Shown here piece by piece: positions 52,985 through 64,000 of a stretch of DNA of 64,000 nt (position 1 is the first letter of the stretch; every line of letters begins with the position of its first letter). The DNA is from Xanthomonas massiliensis (GTDB taxonomy: Bacteria > Pseudomonadota > Gammaproteobacteria > Xanthomonadales > Xanthomonadaceae): positions 1,102,632 to 1,166,631 of the forward strand of contig NZ_FCOY01000007.1 of NCBI RefSeq assembly GCF_900018785.1. Reading direction: 5' to 3'. A model generated the notes under the pieces. That model had not been told where the DNA came from. It searched no databases and saw nothing but the letters and a program-made list of their open reading frames with translations. A program made the translations under genes and the position numbers.

Positions 52985-54040
52985 TCAGCCCGGCACCGCC
53001 AGCGGCGCGGTGCCCAGCGCCGCCGCCAGGGCCTGCAGCGAAGCGATCGTCGCCGCATCCAGCTCGATCGCCGCGGCATGCCGGGCGCGGTTGCCGGCCT
53101 CGTACTCGCCCGGGTACTGCACGGCGGCGAAGCCGGGCGCCGGCGGGCAGCCGTGCAGGTAGTCGATGTAGGCCGCGGCCTCGCGCTCGAGCCAGGCCGG
53201 ATCGGCCAGCTGCGCCGGGTCGATCACCAGCGCGAACAGGTTGTTGGTGGCCACGGTGGCGCCGTGCTGGTGCTCGGGGGTGACCGTGCCGCCGCCGCTG
53301 AGCAGGCCGGCCAGCAGCTCGGTGACCAGGCCCAGGCCGTAGCCCTTGTGGCCGCCGAACGGCAGCAGCGCACCGGGCGGTTCGGCTTCCATCACCCGCC
53401 CGTCGGTGGTCGGCCGCCCCTGCGCATCGACCAGCGCGCCGGCCGGTACCGGCTCGCCGGCGGCGGCGAGCACGCGCACCCGGTTCATCGCGATCTGGCT
53501 GGTGGCCATGTCCAGCACCAGCGGTTCGCGCCCGGGCAACGGCAGGGCGAAGCACATCGGGTTGGTGGTGAGCCGCGCCTGGCGCCCGCCGAACGGGGCG
53601 ACCATCGCCGGACGGCCGATGACATTGGTCCAGGCCAGCAGCGCCAGGCCGCCGGCCGCGGCCTGCTCGCCGTAGCTGCCCATGCGCCCGAGGTGGTGGA
53701 CGTGGCGCAGGGTCAGCACGCAGCTGCCGCGGGCCCGCGCCCGTGCCATCGCCGCGGCCACCACGGCCTTGCCGACGTGCTGGCCGAAGCCCAGCGCCCC
53801 GTCCCAGGCCATCAGCATGCCGTCGTCGCGCAGCAGCCGCGCCTGCGCATTGGGTACCAGGTGGCCGTCGGCGATGGCCTGGCGGTAGCGCGGCAGGATC
53901 GACAGGCCATGGCTGGCGTAGCCGGCCTGGTCGGCGCCGACCAGGTGGGTGGCGACGTCCTCGGCGATGGCCGGCTCGACCTGCAGGGCGGCAAGCTGGG
54001 CACGGCAGAAGTCGAGGGCGGCCGGGAGCGGGATGTTCAT
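52985..54040 (-). CDS. Ldh2/MdhL-family NAD(P)-dependent oxidoreductase (lactate/malate dehydrogenase type)
   Basis: This 351-residue protein has the Ldh_2 fold. DQAGYASHGLS holds the conserved Asp and His, HVHHLGRMGSYGEQAA and TNPMCFALP lead to the substrate site, and PFGGHKGYGLGLV is the nicotinamide region. Members reduce or oxidise 2-keto/2-hydroxy acids such as malate, sulfolactate, ureidoglycolate or delta1-piperideine-2-carboxylate. AGGAG precedes ATG 54040. It converges on dld, with 28 bp between stops, so a role with lactate is suggested by place only. Confidence 0.87.
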   Translation of the reverse strand: MNIPLPAALDFCRAQLAALQVEPAIAEDVATHLVGADQAGYASHGLSILPRYRQAIADGHLVPNAQARLLRDDGMLMAWDGALGFGQHVGKAVVAAAMARARARGSCVLTLRHVHHLGRMGSYGEQAAAGGLALLAWTNVIGRPAMVAPFGGRQARLTTNPMCFALPLPGREPLVLDMATSQIAMNRVRVLAAAGEPVPAGALVDAQGRPTTDGRVMEAEPPGALLPFGGHKGYGLGLVTELLAGLLSGGGTVTPEHQHGATVATNNLFALVIDPAQLADPAWLEREAAAYIDYLHGCPPAPGFAAVQYPGEYEAGNRARHAAAIELDAATIASLQALAAALGTAPLAVPG

Positions 54041-54143
54041 GCGGCTCTCCTGGGACAGACGGGATCGGGCCATGCCGCAGCGCAGCATGGGATGGTCACA
54101 CGATCGCCCATCGGCGCCGCGCCGGCGTTGATCCGGATCACGC

Positions 54144-56810
54144 TCAGGGCCGCGGCAGCACCTGCCGCAGCGTGGCGATGCCGTCCCACGGATCGCGCCG
54201 CAACCGCGCCGCGCGCTGCAGCGCCCTGTCCAGCGGGAACGCCTGCGGCGAATCGATCTTCGCCAGCTCCTCCCAGCGCAGCGGCACGGCCACGGTGGCG
54301 TGCTCGCGCGCGCGCAGCGACCAGTTGCACACGCTGGTGTTGCCGCGGCCGTTGCGCAGCCAGTCCACGAAGATCACCCCGTCGCGCCGGGCCTTGCTCA
54401 TGGTGGCGATGTAGCGTTGCGGCGCCTGCGCGGCCAGGGCATGGGCGAAGGCGTCGCAGAAATCGCGCGCCTGGTCCCAGCCGGCCTGCGCCAGCAGCGG
54501 CACCACCACGTGCAGGCCCTTGCCGCCGGACAGGCGCACGAAGCTCTCCAGGCCGGTCTCGCGCAGGCGCGCGCGGATCTCGCGCGCGGCCTGCTTGACG
54601 GCATCCCAGGCCACGCCGGGGCCCGGATCGAGGTCGAACACCAGCCGGTCCGGATGCTCGGGATCGTCCACCGTCGCCCCCCACGGATGCAGCTCCAGCG
54701 TGTTCATCTGCACCAGCTCGAGCAGGCCCTCCACATCCTCGATGTACAGGTAGTCCTCCACCCCGCTCTTCTGCCGCAGCGGGATGGCGTGCACGTGCGC
54801 GCCCAGGCCTTCGGCATGGTGCTTCTGGAAGAAGCACTGGCCGCCGTAGCCGTCCGGGCAGCGCAGCAGCGACAACGGCCGCCGCACCACCTCCGGCAGC
54901 AGCCAGCGCGCCACCTGGCGGTAGTAGTCGGCCACCTGCGCCTTGGTGATGCCCGAGGCCGGGTAGACCACGCGCTCGGGATGGGTGATGGCGACATCGT
55001 CGGTGGCCACGGCGGCGGCTCCTGGGGTGCGGGATCGGGACGGGCGCCGCGGCGGCGGGTCGGCCGGCGCCGCGGCCTGCGGCACCGGCGGATCGGTATC
55101 GGTGGAGGCCAGCTCGGCCACGTCCTTGTCCGGGCGCAGGCGCTTGAAGCTGGCCTGGCGCAGCAGCCCTTCCTTGGCCCAGCCGCGGAACGCCACCTCC
55201 ACCACCAGCTGCGGCCGCACCCAGTGCACGCTGCGCGCGGAGAACGGCACCTGCGGCGGCAGGTCGACCTGCGCCTGCGCGGTGGCCAGCGCGCGCAGGC
55301 GCGTGGACAGCTGCGCCAGCGTGGCCTCGTCGAAGCCGCTGCCGACCCGGCCCACGTACTGCAGCGCGCCGTCGCGCAGGCGCGCCAGCAGCAGCGAGCC
55401 GAAGCCGCTGCGCGCGCCCTTGGGATCGGTGTAGCCGACCACGGCGAACTCGTCGCCCTCGCCGCGCTTGATCTTCAGCCAGTCGCCGTCGCGGCCGCTG
55501 CCGTAGGGCGCATCGACGCGCTTGCTGACGATGCCCTCGTAGCCCTTGGCCGCCGCCGCGGCGTAGACCTCGCGGCCATGGCCGATGACGTGGTCGCTGT
55601 AGGCCAGCACGCCCGGGCCGGGGCCGAGCAGTGCCTGCAGCAGCTGCTTGCGCTGCAGCAGCGGGGTGCGCCGCAGGTCGACCCCGGCCACGCCGAGCAG
55701 GTCGAACACCACGTAGCGCAACGGCTGGCGCGCGCTGCCCTCCAGCACCGCCTGCAGCGCGGAGAAGTCGCTGCGCGCATCGGCGTCGAGTACCACCAGC
55801 TCGCCGTCCAGGCGCACGTCGTCCACCGGCAGCGCCGCCACCGCCTCGGCCACCGCCGGCACCTTCGCGGTCCAGTCCAGGTCGTTGCGCGAGCGCAGCC
55901 GCAGCGTGCCGTCGACGCGGTCGGCCAGCAGCCGGTAGCCGTCCCACTTGATCTCGTTGAGCCAGCCCTCGCCTTCCGGCGCCTGCGGCACCAGCGTGCA
56001 CAGCTGCGGCGCCAGCCCGGCCGGGCACGGCGCGGCGCGGGCGCCGTCCAGCGCGAGGGCCTGCGCATGCCAGTCCTGGCGGGCGCGTACCGCGCTTGCG
56101 CCGGCGATGGTCTTCTTCGCGGCGGTCCGTTTCGCCGTCCTTGCCACGGCCTTCGATGCGGGCTTCGCCGCCGCCGGGGTCCCTGTCGTCTTCCTTGCCG
56201 CGGGCCTGGCCCGGGCCGGTGCCGCGGGCGGATCGGCCGCGGCCCCCGCACGGCGGGCCCGCGTCGCCGGCCGGCGTGGCGTGGCCGCCGGCGGATCGTC
56301 CACCAGGTCGTCGGCCTCCCGGTCGGCGGCGTAGGCGTCGTGGCGCTTGATCAGCAGCCATTGCGGCTGGCGGCCGGACATGTGGGTACGCACCAGGGTC
56401 CAGGCGCCGCGCAGCTTGTCACCGTGCAGTTCGAAATCGAGCTTGCCGGCGGCCAGCGCCGCCAGCGGGTCGCCATCGCACGACCAGGTGCCGTGGTCGA
56501 ACACGTCGACGTGGCCGGCACCGTACTGCCCGGCCGGGATGTCGCCGTGGAAGGTGGCATAGCCCAGCGGATGGTCCTCCACCTGCACCGCCAGGCGCCT
56601 GTCGCCGGGGCGCAGCGACGGCCCCTTGGGCACCGCCCAGCTCTTGAGCACGCCACCGGCCTCCAGGCGGAAGTCGTAGTGGCGGGTACTGGCGTGGTGC
56701 AGCTGCACCACGAAGATCGGCACGTGCCCGCCCGTGCGCGGCGGCGCCGATGCGGCCGGCTCCGGGGTCCGGTCGAAGCGGCGTTTGCGGACGTAATCGC
56801 GCAGCGACAT
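54144..56810 (-). CDS. ligD: ATP-dependent DNA ligase D (NHEJ), three-domain LigD
   Basis: This protein of 888 residues has the Pseudomonas-type order: 3'-phosphoesterase (about 10-165, FVVQLHHASTRHYDFRLE and DHPLGYATFHGDIPAGQYGAG), an Ala/Lys/Arg-rich linker (about 175-270), the ligase domain (about 280-560, motif I EIKWDGYRL with the adenylated Lys near 288) and the primase-polymerase domain (about 600-885, DFDLDPGPG-like FDLDPGPGVAWD and LSGGKGLHVVVPL). With Ku it repairs double-strand breaks by end joining. It follows Ku by seven bases. Confidence 0.96.
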   Translation of the reverse strand: MSLRDYVRKRRFDRTPEPAASAPPRTGGHVPIFVVQLHHASTRHYDFRLEAGGVLKSWAVPKGPSLRPGDRRLAVQVEDHPLGYATFHGDIPAGQYGAGHVDVFDHGTWSCDGDPLAALAAGKLDFELHGDKLRGAWTLVRTHMSGRQPQWLLIKRHDAYAADREADDLVDDPPAATPRRPATRARRAGAAADPPAAPARARPAARKTTGTPAAAKPASKAVARTAKRTAAKKTIAGASAVRARQDWHAQALALDGARAAPCPAGLAPQLCTLVPQAPEGEGWLNEIKWDGYRLLADRVDGTLRLRSRNDLDWTAKVPAVAEAVAALPVDDVRLDGELVVLDADARSDFSALQAVLEGSARQPLRYVVFDLLGVAGVDLRRTPLLQRKQLLQALLGPGPGVLAYSDHVIGHGREVYAAAAAKGYEGIVSKRVDAPYGSGRDGDWLKIKRGEGDEFAVVGYTDPKGARSGFGSLLLARLRDGALQYVGRVGSGFDEATLAQLSTRLRALATAQAQVDLPPQVPFSARSVHWVRPQLVVEVAFRGWAKEGLLRQASFKRLRPDKDVAELASTDTDPPVPQAAAPADPPPRRPSRSRTPGAAAVATDDVAITHPERVVYPASGITKAQVADYYRQVARWLLPEVVRRPLSLLRCPDGYGGQCFFQKHHAEGLGAHVHAIPLRQKSGVEDYLYIEDVEGLLELVQMNTLELHPWGATVDDPEHPDRLVFDLDPGPGVAWDAVKQAAREIRARLRETGLESFVRLSGGKGLHVVVPLLAQAGWDQARDFCDAFAHALAAQAPQRYIATMSKARRDGVIFVDWLRNGRGNTSVCNWSLRAREHATVAVPLRWEELAKIDSPQAFPLDRALQRAARLRRDPWDGIATLRQVLPRP

Positions 56811-56817
56811 GCGCGCC

Positions 56818-57806
56818 TCAGCCGGTCTTGCGGCGGCCGGCCGCCTTCCTGGCCGGGGCGGGCGCCGCCCTGGCGGATTTGCCCGCGGCCTTGGCGGCGG
56901 CCTTGGCGGCCTTCTTCGCCGGCGACTTGCGCGCCGGGGCCCTGGCCGCCTTCGCCGCCGGGGTCTTCTTCACCACCGCGCGCGCGGCGGTCTTGCGGGC
57001 CGGGGTGCGCTTGTTCGCGTCCAGGCTCTTGCGCAGCAGCGACATGAAATCGACCACGTTGGTGGCCGCGTCGGCCGGGGTGGCCGGGGCTTCCTCCACC
57101 GCGGCGGTGCCGCCCTTGGCCTCGATGCGCTGGCGCAGCAGGGCCTCCAGGCGCTCGCGGAACTCGTCGTGGTAGCTGTCCGGGGCCCAGTCCCCGGCCA
57201 TGGAATCGATCAGCTGCTGCGCCATCTGCCGCTCCCTGGCGCTGATGCGGTAGTCCGCGTCGGTGCCGGCGGGCAGGGCGTAGTCGGCCGGGTCGATCAG
57301 TTCCTGCGGCCAGCGCAGCAGCACCAGCACCAGCGCGTCCTCGTGCGGCATCACCGCCGCCAGGTACTCGCGGGTGCGGATGACCACCCGGGCGATGCCG
57401 ATGCGGTCGCTGGCGCGCAGCGTCTCGCGCAGCAGCACGTAGCCCTTCTCGGCCTTGCGCGCCGGCACCAGCACGTAGGGTTTCTCGAAGTAGCGCGGAT
57501 CCACCGCGGCGGCGGCGACGAAGGCCTCGACCGCCACCGTCTCGCGGCCCTGCGGCTGGGCGGCGCGGATCTCGTCCTCGTCGAGCACCACGTAGCTGCC
57601 CTTGTCGTACTCGAAGGCCTTGACCACGTCCTTCCACGGCACTTCCTCGCCGGTCTCGGCGTTGACCCGCTCGTAGCGGATGCGCTGGTTGTCGCGCGCA
57701 TCGAGCATGCGGAACTGCGGATCGAGCTGGCGCTCGCCGGGCATCAGCGCGACCGGGATGTTGAGCAGGCCGAACCCGAGCGTGCCCGACCAGATCGGCC
57801 GCGCCA

Positions 57807-57807
<1 letters not shown>
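56818..57807 (-). CDS. ku: DNA end-binding protein Ku
   Basis: This 329-residue Ku homodimer subunit opens MARPIWSGTLGFGLLNIPVAL, the family signature, and has the Ku core to about residue 255 (YVLLRETLRASDRIGIARVVIRTREYLAAVMP). The C-terminal 65 residues are an extended Lys/Ala/Pro/Arg tail (APARKSPAKKAAKAAAKAAGK), histone H1-like, which in other bacteria adds DNA binding and lets Ku slide inward. The start overlaps the stop of the upstream 132-residue gene (TGATG). Confidence 0.96.
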
Positions 57808-58731
<924 letters not shown>

Positions 58732-58855
58732 ACGCCGGCGGGCGGCCGCGTGCCGCCGTGGCGGCAGGATCGCACCGCGCCTAGTTCGGATGACCGCGCA
58801 AGGGTGCGCCCAGGGCGGGCGTGCCTTGCGCGCATTTCCCCCGCGCAAGCGGCGG

Positions 58856-59251
58856 CTATACCCGGCCCGCCTGCTGCAGCGCCGCGTACTCGGCGTCGGT
58901 GAACAGGTGCGAGCGCACCAGGAAGCGCACGCCTTCGCCGTTCTCCAGCGAGAACATGCCGCCGCGGCCCTCGACCACGTCGATGATCAGCTGGGTGTGC
59001 TTCCAGTATTCGAACTGCGAGGGGCTGATGTAGAACTCCGCGCCGCCGATCTGCCCCAGCAGTACGTCGCGGTCGCCGACGATGAAGTCGCCGACCGGGA
59101 AGCACATCGGCGAGGAGCCGTCGCAGCAGCCGCCGGACTGGTGGAACAGCAGCTCGCCGTGCTTGGCGCGCAGGCGTTCGATCAGCTGCAGCGCGGCGAG
59201 CGTGGCGGTCACCTGCGGCGGGGGCGCGGCGCCGGACGATGCGAGGGTCAT
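58856..59251 (-). CDS. DUF779 protein, aldehyde dehydrogenase-associated
   Basis: This protein of 131 residues has the DUF779 core: LLFHQSGGCCDGSSPMCFPVGDF (Cys-Cys and a further Cys, likely metal or thiol site), then LLGQIGGAEFYISPSQFEYWKHTQLIIDVVEG. Family genes lie beside acetaldehyde/aldehyde dehydrogenase genes in many proteobacteria, as here. The biochemical role is unknown. It is the last gene of the cluster, 89 bp after adhP and separated from it by two hairpins. Confidence 0.87.
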   Translation of the reverse strand: MTLASSGAAPPPQVTATLAALQLIERLRAKHGELLFHQSGGCCDGSSPMCFPVGDFIVGDRDVLLGQIGGAEFYISPSQFEYWKHTQLIIDVVEGRGGMFSLENGEGVRFLVRSHLFTDAEYAALQQAGRV

Positions 59252-59268
59252 GCCGCCTCCGGGGTAGG

Positions 59269-59328
59269 GCGGCCGGTCCGCGGGGACCGGCCGCAAGGGA
59301 CGGACGTCCGCCGGCCCGCGGCCGGCGG
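59269..59328. other. Two strong stem-loops between adhP and DUF779
   Basis: GCGGCCGGTCC (59269-59279) pairs with GGACCGGCCGC (59284-59294) around a 4-base loop. CCGCCGGCC (59308-59316) pairs with GGCCGGCGG (59320-59328) around a 3-base loop. Both stems are perfect. In this intercistronic position they may stabilise or end the adhP part of the message. Confidence 0.7.
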
Positions 59329-59340
59329 GCGAGGGCCGGG

Positions 59341-60369
59341 TCAGGCCGCCAGGTCGAGCACGATGCGGCCCTCGATCTGGCCCTTGTGCATGCGCTCGAA
59401 CACCGCGTTGATGTTCTCCAGCCTGTCGGTGGCGACGGTGGCGTGGACCTGGCCGCGCTGGGCGAAATCCAGCGATTCCTGCAGGTCCAGGCGGGTGCCG
59501 ACGATCGAGCCGCGCACGGTGATGCCGTTGAGCACCAGGCCGAAGATGTCCAGCGGGAAGCTGCCCGGCGGCAGGCCGTTGAGCGCCACCGTGCCGCCGC
59601 GGCGGACCGTGCCGATCGCCTGGTCGAAGGCCTTGGGCGAGACCGCGGTGACCAGGGCGCCGTGGGCGCCGCCGATCTCCTTCTTCAGGTAGGCCGCCGG
59701 GTCGGTGGTCCGGGCGTTGACGGTGACCGCCGCGCCGAGCTTCTCGGCCAGGCGCAGCTTGGCGTCGTCCACGTCGACGGCGGCCACGTTCAGGCCCATC
59801 GCCTTGGCGTACTGCACCGCCATGTGGCCCAGGCCGCCGATGCCGGAGATCACCACCCACTCGCCGGGGCGGGTGTTGGTCATCTTCAGGCCCTTGTACA
59901 CGGTCACGCCGGCGCACAGCACCGGGGCGATCTCGACGAAGCCCACGTCCTTGGGCAGGTGGCCGACGTAGTCGGCATCGGCAATGGCGTATTCGGCGAA
60001 GCCGCCGTTGACCGAGTAGCCGGTGTTCTGCTGCTGCTCGCACAGCGTCTCCCAGCCGCCCAGGCAGTGGTCGCAATGGCCGCAGGCCGAATACAGCCAC
60101 GGGATGCCGACGCGGTCGCCCTCCTTGACGTAGGTGACGCCCTCGCCGACGGCGACGACGTGGCCCACGCCCTCGTGGCCGGGGATGAACGGCGGATGCG
60201 GCTTGACCGGCCAGTCGCCGTCGGCGGCGTGCAGGTCGGTGTGGCAGACGCCGCAGGCCTCGATCTTGACCAGCAGTTCGCCGGCCTTGGGGCGGGGCAC
60301 CTCCACTTCCTCGATCACCAGCGGCTTGCCGAATTCGCGCACCACGGCGGCCTTCATCGTCTTTTGCAT
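59341..60369 (-). CDS. adhP: Zinc-dependent alcohol dehydrogenase AdhP
   Basis: This 342-residue medium-chain dehydrogenase has catalytic zinc ligands in [11 protein letters not shown] (Cys at about 42), PGHEGVG and the later Cys of PVLCAGVT. The structural zinc loop is [15 protein letters not shown], and the NAD site is [18 protein letters not shown]. It matches the ethanol-active AdhP/AdhA type. AAGGAGA precedes ATG 60369. It lies 97 bp after the monooxygenase gene, in the same direction as the aldehyde dehydrogenase, so alcohol oxidised here can pass to the aldehyde step. Confidence 0.94.
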   Translation of the reverse strand: MQKTMKAAVVREFGKPLVIEEVEVPRPKAGELLVKIEACGVCHTDLHAADGDWPVKPHPPFIPGHEGVGHVVAVGEGVTYVKEGDRVGIPWLYSACGHCDHCLGGWETLCEQQQNTGYSVNGGFAEYAIADADYVGHLPKDVGFVEIAPVLCAGVTVYKGLKMTNTRPGEWVVISGIGGLGHMAVQYAKAMGLNVAAVDVDDAKLRLAEKLGAAVTVNARTTDPAAYLKKEIGGAHGALVTAVSPKAFDQAIGTVRRGGTVALNGLPPGSFPLDIFGLVLNGITVRGSIVGTRLDLQESLDFAQRGQVHATVATDRLENINAVFERMHKGQIEGRIVLDLAA

Positions 60370-60466
60370 GGCGGTATCTCCTTTCGAAGGAATGCAACCA
60401 GCGGGGGAGGCGGCAGCGTCGGCGATCGCCGCCAGCGCCGCTTTGCGCAGGATCAATCGCTCCGGT

Positions 60467-62308
60467 TCATTGCAGGTGGTGGCTCGGCGCCAGCCGGTAT
60501 ACCGGCGTGTCCAGGCCCTCGTAGCGCGCCTTGAGCTGCAGCGCCAGGTACAGCGAGTAGTGCCGCGACTGGTGCAGGTTGCCGCCGTGGAACCACAGGT
60601 TGTCCTGCCGGGTGGGCTTCCACATGTTGCGCAGCTCGCCTTCCCACGGGCCCGGGTCCTTGGTGGTGCCCGAGCCGTAGCCCCAGCATTTGCCCACCCT
60701 GTCGGCCACGTCCTGGCTGATCAGCTTCGCCGCCCAGCCGTTCATCGAACCGTAGCCGGTGGCGTAGACGATCAGGTCGGCCGGCAGGCGCGAGCCGTCG
60801 TTGAGCACCACCGCGTCGGGCTCGATGTGGTCCACGCCCAGGCCCGGCGCGCTCCTGAGGGCGATGGTGCCGTCGGCGATCAGCTCGGAGGCGCCGACGT
60901 CGATGTAGTAGCCCGAGGCGCGGCGCAGGTACTTCATGAACAACCCGGTGTCGTCGTCGCCGAAGTCGAGCATGAAGCCGGCCTGCTCCAGCCGCGCGTA
61001 GAAGTCGGCGTCGCGGCGGCGCACCTCGTCGAAGGCGGGACGGTGGAACTGCGGCATCACCTTGTACGGGATCGAGGCGAAGATCAGGTCGGCCTTGTCG
61101 GTGGTGATGCCGTTCTCCACCGCCTCCTCCGAGTACAGCGGCCCCAGCACCACCTCCATCAGCGTTTCCGAGCGCACGATGTGGGTGGGCGAGCGCTGCA
61201 CCATGGTCACCTGCGCGCCGTGCTCGACCAGGTCGGCGCAGATGTCGTGGGCCGAGTTGTTGGCGCCGATCACCACCGCGCGCTTGCCGCGCCAGGCATC
61301 GCCGCCGGGATGCTGGCTGGAGTGGTGCTGCTGGCCGGCGAAGCTCTCCGCACCGGGGTACTTCGGCACGTTGGCCACGCCGGACATGCCGGTGGCCAGG
61401 ACCAGCTGCACCGGATGCAGCTGCACCGGCTCGCCGTCGCGCAGCACCGTCACGTTCCAGTGGCCGGCGGCTTCATCAAAGTCGGCCTTGACGCACTCGG
61501 TGCGATTCCAGACGTTGAGCTCCATCGCCTTGGCGTACATCTCCAGCCAGTCGCCGATCTGGTCCTTGGGGGTGAACACCGGCCAGTGCTCGGGGAAGGG
61601 CAGGTAGGGCATGTGGTCGTACCAGACCGGGTCGTGCAGGCACAGCGACTTGTAGCGCCCGCGCCACTGGTCGCCCGGGCGCTCGGCCTTGTCCACGATC
61701 AGCGTCGGCACGCCCAGGCGCCTGAGCCGCGCGCCCAGCCCCAGTCCGCCCTGGCCGCTGCCGACGATCAGGCAGTACGGCTGCTCGGTGATGCCGAGCG
61801 TGGCCTCCTCGTCGCGGCGGCGCTCGGCCCAGTTGCGCTTGTCGGCATGGCCATGGCCGTGCTGCGCGCCGAGCGGGCGGCGGCGCCCACGCGGTTCCTC
61901 GAAGCCCTTGAGCTCGCGCATGCTGGTCAGCAGCGTCCAGCACAGCCCGTCCTTGAGGCGCACGTAGCCCTTGCCGCGCGCGACCGCGGTCTCCAGGCTG
62001 ATCCAGCCCTCGACCACGCCGTCGGCGGCGCCGGCCTCGCCCTCCACCTGCCAATGCGAGGGATCGGTGTCCTGCAGCCGCGCCTCGAGCAGGTCGCGGA
62101 TCTCGCCCTTGCCCTCGGCGGTGACGATGTTCCAGCTGAACAGCACCAGGTCGCGCCAGTGGCAGTCCTCGGCGAAGCAGGCCAGGGCGGCGTCGATGTC
62201 GCGCCGCGCCAGCGCGTCGGCGAAGCCGGCCAGCCAGTGGCGCAGGGTGTCGGTCGGCGCGTCGCTGCGGGCGACGCTGGCGGAGAGGGTTTCTTCGGTG
62301 ACGGCCAT
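60467..62308 (-). CDS. Flavin-containing monooxygenase with an NTF2/SnoaL-like N-terminal domain
   Basis: This protein of 613 residues has an NTF2-like domain at about 20-130 ([33 protein letters not shown]), then a linker with [11 protein letters not shown] and a class B flavin monooxygenase (about 170-600). The FAD site is [13 protein letters not shown], the NADPH site [13 protein letters not shown], and the ATG motif appears as [12 protein letters not shown]. Such fused enzymes oxygenate ketones, aldehydes, amines or sulfur compounds; the exact substrate cannot be read. The frame is open well upstream, but only ATG 62308 (MAVTEETL) fits. It sits between aldehyde and alcohol dehydrogenase genes. 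Confidence 0.9.
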   Translation of the reverse strand: MAVTEETLSASVARSDAPTDTLRHWLAGFADALARRDIDAALACFAEDCHWRDLVLFSWNIVTAEGKGEIRDLLEARLQDTDPSHWQVEGEAGAADGVVEGWISLETAVARGKGYVRLKDGLCWTLLTSMRELKGFEEPRGRRRPLGAQHGHGHADKRNWAERRRDEEATLGITEQPYCLIVGSGQGGLGLGARLRRLGVPTLIVDKAERPGDQWRGRYKSLCLHDPVWYDHMPYLPFPEHWPVFTPKDQIGDWLEMYAKAMELNVWNRTECVKADFDEAAGHWNVTVLRDGEPVQLHPVQLVLATGMSGVANVPKYPGAESFAGQQHHSSQHPGGDAWRGKRAVVIGANNSAHDICADLVEHGAQVTMVQRSPTHIVRSETLMEVVLGPLYSEEAVENGITTDKADLIFASIPYKVMPQFHRPAFDEVRRRDADFYARLEQAGFMLDFGDDDTGLFMKYLRRASGYYIDVGASELIADGTIALRSAPGLGVDHIEPDAVVLNDGSRLPADLIVYATGYGSMNGWAAKLISQDVADRVGKCWGYGSGTTKDPGPWEGELRNMWKPTRQDNLWFHGGNLHQSRHYSLYLALQLKARYEGLDTPVYRLAPSHHLQ

Positions 62309-62415
62309 GCGGTGTTTCCTCGCTGCAAGCTTGCGGATGGGGAGGGCGGGCAGCGGCGATCGAGCCGCCTGCCTGCCGGGCACCGACGCGTCCTGGGGGA
62401 GGGAGGTGCGCCCGG

Positions 62416-62440
62416 GCCCCGCCGCCGACCGCGGCGGGGC
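62416..62440. other. Stem-loop between the aldehyde dehydrogenase and monooxygenase genes
   Basis: GCCCCGCCGC (62416-62425) and GCGGCGGGGC (62431-62440) form a perfect 10-bp stem with a 5-base loop, 14 bases past the aldehyde dehydrogenase stop on its strand. Without a T run it may be an attenuator or mRNA-protecting hairpin rather than a full terminator. Confidence 0.65.
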
Positions 62441-62454
62441 GACCGTGGCCGGCG

Positions 62455-63984
<1,530 letters not shown>

Positions 63985-64000
63985 GGCGGGATGTCTCCGG

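Overview
The window is very GC-rich, dense bacterial chromosome (about 70% G+C by eye). Almost every gene is separated from its neighbour by a few bases or joined by an ATGA, GTGA or TGATG stop/start overlap. A DesA-type desaturase, an lldP-lldR-lldD-dld lactate locus, phhA beside an Lrp-type regulator, LigD-Ku repair genes and a type VI secretion (T6SS) block together suggest a gammaproteobacterium of the Xanthomonadales (Lysobacter, Luteimonas, Pseudoxanthomonas or Stenotrophomonas-like). This placement is inference from gene content. I saw no tRNA, rRNA, CRISPR array, insertion sequence or prophage.

Layout. 1-13.3 kb is a T6SS block: the start of a DUF4123 chaperone gene, vgrG, tssA, an OmpA-family gene, tagF, tssM, a 496-residue unknown, PAAR and a TagX-like M15 peptidase, followed by an unknown single-pass membrane protein. 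The sheath, baseplate, ClpV, TssJ and TssL genes are not here. 13.3-16.7 kb holds an EF-hand protein overlapping a fatty acid desaturase, an ABC ATPase and a PAP2-type phosphatase. 16.7-19.8 kb is the R5P-dependent PLP synthase pair pdxS-pdxT, divergent from a MocR/PdxR regulator, with a striking three-box operator between them. 20-22 kb holds a GYF_2-AIM24 protein and a LysR regulator. 22-28.4 kb is a four-gene export/uptake operon: TonB-dependent receptor, M20D amidohydrolase, M20 peptidase, secreted lipase. 28.8-37.6 kb holds a patatin lipoprotein and a MexEF-OprN-like efflux system with a divergent LysR gene. In this sequence the RND pump and the outer-membrane channel form one uninterrupted reading frame.

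37.7-43 kb carries an SDR enzyme, a YjdF-like membrane protein with an Lrp regulator divergent from phhA (three TTGCG palindromes between them), and a PepSY/DUF3649/DUF3325 iron-related membrane operon. 43.2-47 kb has a DesK/LuxR-type two-component pair divergent from an operon of an M50-like membrane metalloprotease, an ICMT-like methyltransferase and a DUF2214 protein. 47-54 kb is lactate use: permease, LldR, L-lactate dehydrogenase and D-lactate dehydrogenase, with LldR-type operators around a good promoter, then a convergent Ldh2-family oxidoreductase. 54-58.2 kb is the LigD-Ku end-joining operon with a small extra gene. 58.9-64 kb is an aldehyde/alcohol oxidation cluster: aldehyde dehydrogenase, a flavin monooxygenase with an NTF2-like front, a zinc alcohol dehydrogenase and DUF779.

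The points most worth a second look are the pump/channel fusion at a C6 tract, the operator architectures of pdxR, lldR and lrp, the ketosynthase-like T6SS protein, the receptor-amidohydrolase-peptidase-lipase operon, and the membrane protease plus methyltransferase pair.
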